DNA from: Fallopia convolvulus
Taxonomy: Eukaryota; Streptophyta; Magnoliopsida; Caryophyllales; Polygonaceae
Direction: 5' to 3'
NCBI GenBank assembly: GCA_964016875.1
Contig: OZ024729.1
Location: 26,618,494 to 26,682,493, forward strand
DNA: 64,000 nucleotides
Made by a program: the position numbers and the translations under genes. Shown here one piece after another: positions 1-10,559 of the stretch. A model generated the notes under the pieces. The model saw nothing but the letters and a program-made list of their open reading frames with translations, did no database searches and had not been told where the DNA came from. The first letter of the stretch is position 1, and every line of letters starts with the position of its first letter.

Positions 1-634
1 AGAACTGATTACATACTTTGGTATAAGAGATCCAAAAATAGTAGAAGTTTATTAAGTAATTGGGTCCTGTATTTGACACATTTTAGGTTGGTGCACAAGG
101 AAAATTGGAGCTATTGTTGCATATGTAAAATCAGTATAAAAATATATTGTAGAAATAGTTGGAGCATTTGCTATGTGAACTTGTCTCTTTTCTGTACAGA
201 GCTTGCACTCCTACAAGCTGAACAAGACAGTGTGTGTACGTGGGAAACAAAGGACAAAGCAGCAAGAAGTTTGAATAGAGGACTCATGGAAAAACCAAAC
301 AGGAGAATAGCACACCAGAATATATACCAGGTGATGATGTCTTTGTATGCTTTGTTTGATTACAGTGTTGTATGGTGCTGGTGTGAGTGGAGAGGATGGC
401 CACATGTTAAATGTAAACAAAAAATCCACTGGACCAAAATGTTAAACAAACATATAGATGTAACAAAGGACTGTGCTCTTATGAGCTATTTGCATTTCAA
501 GTATATTATGGTTAGCGCTACGCAGGTTATACACAACATGAATTTGACTAGAGATATAATTTTGGAGAATTTAACCCATTCTTTCCTTAAGGGAGAAAGA
601 GAACAATGGCACAGGATTACATTAAAAGTTTATT
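1..634. other. Unassigned sequence upstream of the LINE endonuclease ORF
   Basis: An open frame runs over 73-657 on the plus strand, but its translation shows no domain I recognise and no CCHC knuckle of the kind expected in a plant LINE ORF1. It overlaps the endonuclease start of the LINE. The stretch may be a decayed 5' part of that LINE, or the sequence it inserted into. No gene is called here. Confidence 0.3.
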
Positions 635-2333
635 ATGAAGATATGTTTATGGAATAGTAGAGGTATAGGTCGAAAGTCGTTCTGGCCGGAGATTGACTCG
701 TTCTGTAAGATTGAAAGAATCCAAATTATGACAATTGTGGAAACAAAAACTGAAACAATGCCTTCAGACCAAGTTTGGAGAAGGTCTGGTTTTGACAATA
801 TAGTTTGGTCGCCTGCTAGGGAGTAGATCTGGGGGGATATGTGTGATGTGGAAAGAACATCAACTGCATAATGAAATAGTCGAGGTACTTAATCAGGAAG
901 CGAGATTTGTTACCCTTAAATATACAAATCTAGCAACTAACTATATTATAGCAATTTGTTTCGTATATGCTCCACCACAAGAAAACCAAAAAAATAGTTT
1001 TTGGGAACAATTAACTCGATATCTACAGAATTTACACCTTCCTGTCATTGTGATGGGTGATCTTAACGAGATCCAAAACCTAAGCGAAAAGAAAGGTGGA
1101 GTGTTACCTGATCATACTAGATTTGAAAGACTTATAAAATTTAAAAATGAATGTGATCTCTTGGACATACCAACAAAGGGAAGCAAGTATACTTGGAGAA
1201 AGAATAAGACGGAAGAGGATAACATTTACGAAAAACTTGATAGAACACTAGTCAGCGATCAAATACTTCAATGGTTCCCAGAAATCATTACACAACATTA
1301 TGCCTTTTCTTCGTCCGATCATTGTAAAATTACGATTGACCTAACTAATGGACAAACAATAAAAGCTCAACCTTTCAAATTCGAAAAAATGTGGATTCAG
1401 AGAAAAGATTTTAGAAATGTAGTTAAACAAGCTTGGCGGGTTGATTTTCAAGGATCACTTATGTTCCAACTAGTAAATAAAACTAAAATATTTAAAAATC
1501 ACGCTAAGCAATGGAATAAAAGAACTTTTGGTAACACTTTCGAGCAATTACGCGTGATTGAAGAAGACCTTTTAAAAATCCAAAACCAAATTCACATAAC
1601 ACCCTCGCCAGATAAAATACAAAAACAACTACGCTTAATTGGAAAAAAGGAATGCATCTTAAATTTTCATAAAACATATTGGAAGCAAAGAGCGAAAACA
1701 AAACATATTAAACTCACAGATACAAATTCAGGTTACTTTCATAAGATTGCTACGGGACGAAGAAATAGGAAAATAATTAGGGAAATCAAGGCTAGTGATG
1801 GTACACAAATTCTTGGGGAGACAAATATTCGAAATGAGATTCGAAACGATTTCAAAAAAAGATACAGTAAGGAACCGATTAATTCGGTACTCCTTAGTGA
1901 ATATCTAAACCTAATAACCAATGAAATAACAAATACAAAAAATGATGAACTAACGAAAGCCGTCTCAAACGAGGAGATTAAGAACGCCCTCATGAACATT
2001 GGATCTGACAAATCCCCTGGTCCAGATGGGATGTCTGCGGAATTCTACAAAACATATTGGGACATCGTGGGTCCATCAGTAATCAAAGCAGTGAAAAGTT
2101 TCTTTCACTCTGGCAAGATTTTGAGACAAGTAAACCATACTTTCATCAGTTTACTCCCCAAAATAGATAATCCAAACTCCACAAACCATTATAGGCCTAT
2201 TAGTCTCTGTTCCACAATCTATAAAATTATAGCCAAAATCATTACGGAACGATTAAAAAAGGTTTTGGAAAACTTATTCACCCTCTCCAAGGAAAATTTG
2301 TGGCTAAAAGAGCCATTCAGGATAACATACTAA
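635..2333 (+). pseudogene. LINE endonuclease and N-terminal RT, frameshifted
   Basis: The protein opens MKICLWNSRGIG, the usual start of a plant LINE apurinic-type endonuclease, which nicks target DNA for target-primed reverse transcription. A stop at 824-826 interrupts it; the next frame picks up the SGGICVMW strand and continues from 843. Visible catalytic landmarks are GDLNEI (near 1063) and SSSDH (near 1310). From about residue 380 of the second ORF comes the start of RT, with SDKSPGPDGM and NHYRPISLCS. Another frameshift near 2275 ends this reading frame at 2333, and the RT continues in the 2300-3571 frame. Function is lost unless frameshifts are bypassed. Confidence 0.85.
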
Positions 2334-3571
2334 TTGCACACGAAATCTTCCACTCTTTCAAAGGAAGGAAAAATAAGGATGGGTGGGTTGCTATTAAACT
2401 GGATATGGAGAAAGCATATGATAGAGTAGACTGGGAGTTCCTGTTTTGTGTTTTAAAAAAGTTCGGTTTTGACAAAAAATTCATAGGCTGGATCAAAGAA
2501 TGTGTAAAAACAGTATCGTTTTCAGTATTGGTGAACAACGGACCCACTGACCCTTTCTTTCCTGAGCGAGGGTTAAGACAAGGCGACCCTTTATCCCCCT
2601 GCCTTTTTATCTTAGGCACAGAAATTTTGGCAAGAAAACTTCAACAAGTATGTATGGCATCAAACAAGACTGTTGGTTTTGCTCTTGCTCGAGCAGGAAC
2701 AAAAATCCCCTTTTTATCCCTTGCAGATGATATAATAATTTTTTCAAAAGCAACCCAATCAGCGTGTCTTTCTGTTAAAAAGATTATTGACGAGTATTGT
2801 GCATTATCAGGCCAAAAAGTTAATTATCATAAGTCAGCTTTCCACACGTCTAAAATAGTATCAAACCAACAAAAACAACGAATACAACAAGCCTTGTGTA
2901 TTACAACAATGACAGACCTAGAAAAATATTTGGGATGTCCGATCGTTAGTGGTGCTGTGAACAAGGAAACTTTCAGTGATACAGTTGGGAAAACAAAAGA
3001 TCAATTAAGTAAATGGAAGGCCAACTCATTATCCCAAGAAGGAAGAACAATCCTTATCCGATCAAACATAGCAGCTAAACCAAATTACTTGATGCAAAGT
3101 TTTATGCTACCCACAAGTGTTCATAATGAGCTTGATAAAATAAATAGAAGTTTCTTTTGGAACAAAAGCCAAACATACAAACCATTGATTGGGTGGGATA
3201 AAATTTGTAAGCCCAAATCCCACGGTGAGTTAGGGATTAGAAAAACAGAACACATGAACAAAGCACTACAAATGAAATTGTTATGGAAAATTCTAGCAGA
3301 ACCAACTAACATTTGGGTACGTATAATAAAGGAAAAGTATCTTAGGAATGAGGATTTATTTGCATACAAACTCAAATCGAACACATCATGGCAATGGAGA
3401 AAATTGATAGCGCTCAAACCTTCCTTTGAGGAAGGCCTTAGATGGCAAGTTGGTGATGGAAAATCCATTAACTTCTGGTCAGATAGGTGGCTTCTTAATG
3501 AGCCCCTGAAGAATTATGCCATTAATGTGCATATGAACAATCTAGACAACAAAATTGTCGATTTCCTATAA
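2300..3571 (+). pseudogene. LINE reverse transcriptase core, frameshifted
   Basis: This continues the RT: AKRAIQDNILIAHE, KLDMEKAYDRVDW (catalytic Asp), GLRQGDPLSPCLF, and the catalytic pair in SLADDIIIF at about 2723-2731. Plant LINEs usually have FADD; here an aromatic-to-Leu change gives LADD, while both aspartates are kept. Downstream is the conserved FWNKSQ...W...K...GELGIR segment before the zinc-finger domain. The true domain start is in the previous frame; the ATG at 2300 is only where this frame opens. It ends at a frameshift near 3565. Confidence 0.85.
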
Positions 3572-4757
3572 TGATAAAACATGGAATACTCATGCTCTCA
3601 ATCAACAATTACCACCCGCTATTGTTAGTAAAATTATGGAAACCACCTTGCCGAATAATGAAATCCAAGATCGCCTTTATTGGGCGCCTAGTAGAAATGG
3701 GTGGTTTTCCACAGATTCAGCCATAGACCACATCACAAAAATAAATAACATCAACCCAATCTCGAACAGTTGGATATGGAAACTTGATACATTTCCTAAA
3801 GTGAAAAACTTTTTGTGGAAAATTGATAACAATGGCTTACCTACAAAAACAAGACTTCGGGAGAAACATGTACCAGTCCCGGGAGGTTGTTTGATGTGTC
3901 ATTGCACTTATGAAGACATCAGTCATCTACTTATCAATTGCCCACATACACATACAATCTGTAACAAAATCAACCCAAAAACTGACCAAATTCTACAACA
4001 ATTCGATACCAGGAATAAGTCTCCAAGACAGATAATAAGTGAACTGAAGCAACAGATTAGTACACAAGATTTCACAGAATTAGCTGTATGTTGGTGGGGG
4101 ATTTGGCATCAACGGAACAAACTTGCGTTTCAACAGGCACCAAATGACTTCATTCCTGATTTGGCACAATATATAAAAGCACAAATGCTGACATGGGAAG
4201 GAACAAAAAAATGGAACGAGGAGGAACCGAAGATGGCCAACCGTTATATGGGTGGTAGTAGACATAAAAAACAAAACTGGAAAAAACCCCCCATTGATTT
4301 CTATAAATTAAACGTTGATGGATCAAAGCTTAATAATGGGTCTGCGTCTTCGGGTGTTGTGATACGGGGTTCTAATGCAGAAATCATTCATATAGGAACA
4401 ACAAAGTATGGTCGGGTCTCAGTGGATATGCTTGAAGCGTTGGCCCTTAGAGAAGGTGTATTACATGCTCAAAACATGGGAATCAAGAACTTAGAAATTC
4501 AGGGTGACAATCTGACAATTATTAATGCGGTTAGGAAACAGGGTCAATGCCCTTGGGATACTGATATCATTGTTTCAGATATCTCGATCTCCCTCCAGTA
4601 CTTTGATACTGTTCGTATCAATCATATCAACAGGAACTGCAACGCTGTGGCCGACAAAATTGCCAAGCTGGGCCACAGCTTGCCGTTAGGTGCCATTTTG
4701 AATCATCCAGAGCTTGTAGCTCTCATCCGCAAGGATGCTCTAGGGCGTCCCCCATAA
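3555..4757 (+). pseudogene. LINE zf-RVT and RNase H, frameshifted from RT
   Basis: The first part holds the zf-RVT zinc-binding domain (CLMCHCTYEDISHLLINC). The second half is an RNase H fold with all four acidic residues visible: LNVDGSK, LEALALREG, IQGDN and NAVADKIAKLGH. In plant LINEs this domain removes RNA from the cDNA hybrid. It is 400 codons from the first ATG in this frame, but biologically it is the C-terminal third of ORF2. The stop at 4755-4757 is followed by a short 3' UTR and the poly(A) run. Confidence 0.88.
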
Positions 4758-4829
4758 GGGGGATCTCCTAATCTTTACCTTTATCAAAAAAAAAAAAAAA
4801 GAAGATGTATATGCAGAAGCAGCAGACAA

Positions 4830-5156
4830 GTATTCATTATATTGTACTGATTCGTAGACCTTGGCTCCGTTCGGTTACCACCACATTATTCATAATAATA
4901 TATTATATAATGTTATAATATATTACATTTGAAAATCTGGGTTCGGATTGTACACCCATTTCTCTCCTTACCGTATACTCATGCGCACAAATATCAAAAT
5001 CGCTTTTAAAAAATAATTCATTATAATGAGTAATGTACTTTGAGCCCAGATTTTCAAATGTAATATATTATAACATTATATAATATATTATTATGAATAA
5101 TGTGGTGGTAACCGAACGGAGCCAAGGTCTACGAATCAGTACAATATAATGAATAC
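4830..5156. repeat. Perfect inverted repeat: two 112-bp arms, 103-bp loop
   Basis: The left arm 4830-4941 and right arm 5045-5156 are exact reverse complements by eye, with no mismatch or gap. The arm includes GGCTCCGTTCGGTTACCACC, which resembles the ends of plant MITEs, then an AT-rich tract. The flanks do not show a target duplication, since about 25 bp outside the MITE-like end are also part of the inverted arms. It begins 29 bp after the LINE poly(A). It could be a fold-back element or a locus making a long hairpin RNA. Confidence 0.85.
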
Positions 5157-6517
5157 GTGGGCCTAATTCCATTATTGTGTTTATGTACGGTATGGCCGGA
5201 TAATAATCTATTAGGCCCATCTGGCCTAATTGTCTTTCTTATCTATGTGAGATTGTGAGGTGAGGTGAGTTAGTTGCGTACGTAATTATTTTTATGTTTT
5301 TAATTGAATACTTACTTTATCTTCTATAAGCACAAAGAACGAGAATAATCAATATACATCTTCTAAACCTGAAGCACTTTTGGGCAGTTTCGTCATTATG
5401 AATTTATATTACAGCCAACTTATTTTTAATAATATTTTTTTAATCAATTATATATTATGTGATTCAATCACCTTATAGAATTTTCAATTTTATACTCTCA
5501 ACTTAATTAACAATTTTTTTTATCAATTTTATATGTGCTTGAATAAATTTTTATCTCCACTTATTATTGCATTATATTCTATGGATAGTTTTTTTTATCT
5601 CTACTCATTATTACATTATATTGTAATATTTAATTATGCTATGATTATCAATTTCAATATCTAGATCTAAGATAGATATCCATATTGTTGCGTACAACTA
5701 TTTTAATATTCTAATATTATTGCATATATCATGATATTTTAGAAACATATTTTTATTTCTATCTTTTTTATATCATACTATTTTAAATTTTTAGTTTTAT
5801 CTATATCTATACTTTGTGAGCCCTATATATGATTAATTGACACACAATTTTTTTTATCAATAAATGCAATATAGTTTTTCAAATATCATAATTATATTAA
5901 AATAGAAATATTTTTATATCACGTTAAAATTAATATGAGCCTAAGTACGAAATATTAATATTTAATATTATATAGTTGTCAACTTATGTAAAAATTATTT
6001 TAATATTATTTTTATTTTGGGATATTATAATTTTTAATGTGGCCCGGGTCATGAATGTTGGATTACAAAGTACGTGATCTTGCACATATTCTAACTACTT
6101 TTAATAACAAGATCATATCATTTTTTTTAATATTCTATTTATATCAAATTGATTATGTATTTATATATTAATTATATATTACAAAATAATTTAATGTTTT
6201 ATTGTCCTATTACAATTGAAATTGATATGAATTATTACTATTGAATTGTTTTAGTTTAATCCTAATAGTTCTTCTTATTATTATAATTGTTGTTATTATA
6301 GTATTAAACTATATGCAAATTTTCTAAATGAATACTTTTTCTTCCGGTTGAGTAATGGATTTTTTAATATTAATTTCTATCTTTACACATAAAACATACT
6401 AACTTAATATATTATATTAAAATAGATAAGTTTTGTATCCATAAATATGATAAATATAAAATTATTTTTATATAATTTTCCTATCTATATGCATATTTTA
6501 ATTATATATTATTAATA

Positions 6518-7640
6518 TTGAGTTTCTATCCTTAAGTATGACAAATATAAAATAGTAATCTGATTTCCCAACTACCCTTTTTTAATTTAATATCTCATAA
6601 TATTTAATTATAATATATCTAAATAAAATAGATAACTTTTATATCTATAAGTATGAAATATGGACCATATTTTAAATTATTGGTTTTAAATATTAAATTT
6701 TTAGATTATTTTAAATTAACTTTTTACTCAAAAATATAATAAAATTTTCAATCAGTATGAACCATATCTTTAATCATGTATTATTATATTAATTTTTGGA
6801 TTTTTTATTTTAAATATGACATTGACAACATATTTAATAAATATTGATCATATTTCCGTATTACTTTCGGATTTTTAAATATTATTATTTTATACATAAG
6901 AATGACAAGACAACTTTTTTAATTTCTATCAATATTAAGTTTATATCCATTAGTATGACAAATATAAAATAGTAATTTAATATCCCAACTCCCTTTTTTA
7001 ATATAATACCCCATAATAAAATAATTTTAATATCTCTAAATAAAATAGATAACTTTTATATCCATGAGTATGAAATATGAACCATATTATAAAATATGGG
7101 TTTTCAATATTAAATATTCAGATTCTTTTCATATTATAAAATACGGGTTTTCAATAAAATAGATAAAATTATAATTAATATGAACCATATTTTTCATATT
7201 AATTTCCATTTTTTCAATATTAATTTTTTATACATAAGAATGACACCTCTTTAAATTTCTTCCTTAAATATGCTGGATTTTATATTTTAATTTTTTTCTA
7301 TAAATATGACAGTTAAATGTAATATTGTCATCAAATTTTAATGTCTTAGTCATCATATATTTAGTTTTGAAGTTTATAATACTATCCTATCCATAACTAT
7401 GACAACTTTTTTAATTAATATGGACCATTTTTTATAGTAGATTTTATATTAAATTTTAGATTTTCGTATATTAATTTTCTATTTATAAGTATGACAACTT
7501 TCTAAATTTTCTAGGCATATGCATGTTGATTTTTTATACTAATTTTCTATTAATAAGTATGACAACTTTTTAATTAATGTTGATATAGATATGTTGTGTG
7601 TTGCAATATATTAAATCTCTATTCATAAGTATGTTAATTT
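6518..7640. repeat. Dispersed degenerate repeats around TATCCATAAGTATGACAAAT
   Basis: A unit of about 160 bp is present twice with clear similarity, near 6518-6680 and 6938-7095. Both copies run from a 'TATCC.TTAGTATGACAAATATAA' type start through AAATAAAATAGATAACTTTTA to TATGAACCATAT or TATGGACCATAT. Shorter copies of the ATAAGTATGACAA core recur near 7390, 7480, 7545 and 7620. This is the kind of internal repetition found in non-autonomous Helitrons and other AT-rich elements. Confidence 0.6.
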
Positions 7641-7689
7641 TTTATATTACGAATTCCTTAATAAATAAATAAAAATGATTGATTCCTTA

Positions 7690-7850
7690 GTTTAAACAAG
7701 TTAATCGGGTCAGTTCAATCGAGTTTAGGTTCGGTCATTTCGGGTTCGAGTTGTGTACGGATTCGTGTCGCTAAATTTACGGGTTGATTGGTCAATTCAT
7801 TGCGGTTTTTGTGCGGGTTCAAGTCAACCATACGAGTTAAGAGAATCAAC
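7690..7850. repeat. Degenerate GGGTC/GGTTCGGG-rich patch
   Basis: A G-rich, T-rich stretch (CGGGTCAGTT, GGTTCGGTCATTTCGGGTTCGAG in pieces, GTGCGGGTTCAAGTCAACC) resembles the composition of the two hAT-type elements at 11183-11627 and 49784-50197. I could not define ends or a target duplication, so this is probably an old, decayed relative. Confidence 0.35.
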
Positions 7851-8054
7851 CTTTTTATGATTATTACATAAATATTACAAATAGCATTTTAAGAATAAGA
7901 TAATAGTTTTATACATGTTAATAATAATATATATTATTATAATTAAAAAATTACAAATATGTAATATTTAATTTAATTATTGTTAATATTTTTTTATTAT
8001 ATAAATTATAATAACTATTATATTTAAATTAACATATTACAATTTTTATTTTAA

Positions 8055-8088
8055 AAAGTTCCCGGACAAGGCCCGGGTCATCAACTAG
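8055..8088 (+). mobile_element. Helitron-like 3' terminus
   Basis: CCCGG and CCGGG (8061-8065 and 8073-8077) form a short stem, followed by eight bases and CTAG at 8085-8088, then a T. A stem-loop just before CTRR with a 3' flanking T is the known Helitron 3' end. The 5' end (TC after A) could not be placed; the AT-rich repeats to the left may be its body. Confidence 0.4.
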
Positions 8089-8867
8089 TGTGTCTCTATA
8101 CGGGTACAGGATTACACTAGGGTGATTGATTTGGATAAAGTTTGGAAAAGATATTGATGATATTATTTTATAAGTAAATACTCAGATACGCCGCCCATAA
8201 CACGTCTACAAACTACAACTCCAGTTTCAATGGAAATGCATAGTATTAAAATAATAAGAAAATGCTATGCAATTTTAAGCAACGTCATTATGTGTTAACT
8301 ACATGGACCATCCAAATATGCTACTGAATACAGAATTACAGATACATCCATATGTATTTTCAATTCTCATATGATAATTATAACCTTTTGCTAGTACTAT
8401 ATTTTATTTTTTTGGTAATAAGTACTATTTTTTTTGCTGGACTTCTTATTAACTATATTCTTATTTATGAATTTATGTCGGTTCAAAATCAAAAGTGTTA
8501 AGAGTTGTTAAAAAAACTCCAACTTTTGCAAAATATAATTCTTAAAAATCAAATCACATACTGAGAATGCAACATAAAATTTTATAACGTAAGAAAGAAA
8601 TATGAGATGGTTTTGAAATAGTTATGAGCCCGTTCTCCATATAAAGGAGCCAGATATGTTCGTTAGTATGTAGGCTACAGTTTATTGAATATGTAGCAAA
8701 ATCTAATTAACTTGCTTGCCAAAGACAAGAGACATCAACGTGTAATTTCACAGCAATGAACGATTATTCGGGACACGTAAGAGCAGTTTTGTTTGGTAGG
8801 ACCAACATGACATGATCAAGTCATTGTATCACACGTTCCCGGCCATAAACACACACGATCAAGTTGG
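8089..8867. other. Spacer without recognised features
   Basis: AT-rich unique-looking sequence between the Helitron-like end and the Mutator-like element. I see no coding potential and no repeat structure in it. Confidence 0.5.
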
Positions 8868-8876
8868 TTTTTTATA

Positions 8877-10148
8877 GTCTTTTTTGGAAACCACTAGTAA
8901 GATAGGTCATATTTCACTTAACCATTAGGATTATACATATTTACTGAAAACCACCCATATACAACCTTCTGTTACCCCAATACCACCCAAGGCCATTTTT
9001 CCGTCCTCTCCCCCGTTAATTTTCGAAAAGACCAATTTACCCTTATATTTTTAATATATTTTAAACCATATTAGGCTTCTTTTTATTTTGTGTTGATTTT
9101 TTATAATTTTCTTTTCTTTCCTTATTTCCTCTTTCTATTAATACATAAAAAGGCCAATTATTTTGCCCCAATCCATTAATTGCCCCGTACATAAAAAATC
9201 ACACTCAATTTCGTGCCCCAAATTCATCAATTTGCCCCAATGCATAAAAAATCTCACTCACTCCTCTTCGTTTTCTCCCAAATCCGTCAACGTCGTGACT
9301 CGCCGCCGCCACCACCATACTCGTCGCCTCCATTCACGCTATTATCCACCGACCCGCCCCAAGTCATCGCCGGAAGCTATCGCAACACCGCCTTCCTTCT
9401 TCCTCTGTTTTTCTGGTATAGCGGGCTGGGGAAGACGACTGGTATAACATCGATGATGAGGGGGGTAGTTTGGCGAGGAGTTCAGCAGCGGCTCAACACC
9501 TACAGATGAGGAGAAGGATAGTTTATTGTAGCTCAAATTCCAGATCCCAGATCTGGTATAGCGGGCCGGGGAAGACGACTGGTATAGTCACATTCTTCTC
9601 GAGTTGGGGAAGACAACTAGTATCCCAGATCTGGATTGTTTGCCGCCCTCTTCCCCATCGCGCTGCTCGTCGACCTCCGACCACTCACTGGGGGTGGTGG
9701 TATCGAAAATTAGTTGCCGCGTGTAACCTCTTCAAGCGGTGAAGAATTAGATCGAACAATCCGAAATTAGGCTTAGATTTGATGATTATCATCTAGAAAG
9801 GGGTTATTTGAGAGCTCAAAACGGGTGTTAATGGTGGATTTGAATTGATTTTGCCCTCTTCCTTTGAACCCTAAGCTCCAATTCTGCAACTTGCAGACTC
9901 CAAATTTGTTTGATTTTATTTTGGGAGAAAGAGGTAAAATTAAAACCCCAAATTTCTATTAAAATATAATAAAAAGGGAAAAACAAGATTGTCTAGTCAA
10001 AAACTAACGGGAAAGATGACGGAAAAATGCCTTGGGTGGTATTTGGGGAACGGAAGGTTGTATATGGGTGGTTTTCAATAATTTGTTATTAGACGGGTGG
10101 TTAAGGGGAATATGACCTATCTTACGGGTGGTTTTCGACAAAAGACTC
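8877..10148. mobile_element. Mutator-like non-autonomous element with ~150-bp inverted ends
   Basis: The left end (8877 to about 9020) and the right end (about 9995-10148) are imperfect reverse complements. Shared blocks include GTAAGATAGGTCATATT, AAAACCACCCATATACAACC, CCAAGGC and TTTTTCCGTC. A 9-bp repeat TTTTTTATA flanks the element at 8868-8876 and 10149-10157, the size typical of Mutator-like elements, though its low complexity weakens it. The interior (9160-9750) is GC-rich and exon-like, with no transposase domain, as in Pack-MULEs. Small ORFs there show no recognisable product. Confidence 0.75.
9413..9640 (+). repeat. Direct repeats inside the Mutator-like element
   Basis: CTGGTATAGCGGGCTGGGGA with its continuation AGACGACTGGTATA occurs at about 9413-9446 and again at about 9553-9586. 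A third, partial copy (GAGTTGGGGAAGACAACTAGTAT) lies near 9600. 'CCAGATCTGG' also occurs twice, near 9548 and 9626. Confidence 0.7.
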
Positions 10149-10157
10149 TTTTTTATA

Positions 10158-10559
10158 TATATTATCATGCATCCATATAGTGTATATAAATAGGGATGGT
10201 CGACTCCTATAGAAAATCGGGAGAATAAGTATAAAGTATTGAATGAGGGATTAATGGTGAGATTTGTGGGTCCATTATACTTAAAAAATGAGAGAATTAT
10301 TAGGTTGAAATTAAAAAGACAAGTCTGATAATAAAGGAGATTGAAATTAAAAAACAAAGAAAGAGAAATCTAGAAAATCAAAAGTGATTTGCAAATTTGT
10401 AAATCGCGTGATTTTCAATTTCAAATATGATTTCTAAAACTAAATAGGCTTATTTTGTTGCTAAAATTTAGGAGATAGTTGACATAATTTAAAAAAATAA
10501 AAAAATGTTAAGAGATTATAAAAAAAAAAGATTGTATTTGTACTACGCATATGTACGTG
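10158..10559. other. AT-rich spacer, no gene
   Basis: Between the Mutator-like element and the tandem array. The open frame on the minus strand at 10004-10357 partly reads through the element's terminal repeat and has a low-complexity translation, so it is not called. Confidence 0.5.

Larger units (their letters stand above)
635..4800 (+). mobile_element. Non-LTR retrotransposon (plant L1-type LINE), nearly full ORF2 with poly(A) tail
   Basis: Endonuclease, reverse transcriptase, zf-RVT and RNase H domains follow one another in plus orientation, as in plant L1 ORF2. The element ends in a run of A at 4786-4800. Three single-base frame changes (near 825, 2275 and 3565) break the ORF, but otherwise it reads through about 4.1 kb, so it is relatively young. 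No ORF1 is recognised upstream. No convincing target duplication is found: the sequence after the poly(A), beginning GAAGATGTAT, has no match upstream within the window, so the true 5' end may lie outside it. Confidence 0.9.
5157..8054. other. AT-rich spacer with degenerate repeats, no gene
   Basis: Very AT-rich DNA without a credible ORF. It holds degenerate direct repeats (listed separately) and a GGTTCGGGT-type patch near 7690-7850. The 12-mer GGCCCGGGTCAT occurs at 6043-6054 and again in the Helitron-like terminus at 8070-8081. Confidence 0.5.

Noticed and set aside
73..657. 194-codon open frame at the window start
   Set aside because: No domain or ORF1-type zinc knuckle is visible, the composition looks like untranslated AT-rich DNA, and it overlaps the LINE endonuclease start.
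9163..9742. Overlapping open frames inside the Mutator-like element
   Set aside because: Three short frames on both strands overlap, with Pro/His/Ser-rich low-complexity products and no start context or family match; kept only as exon-like cargo.
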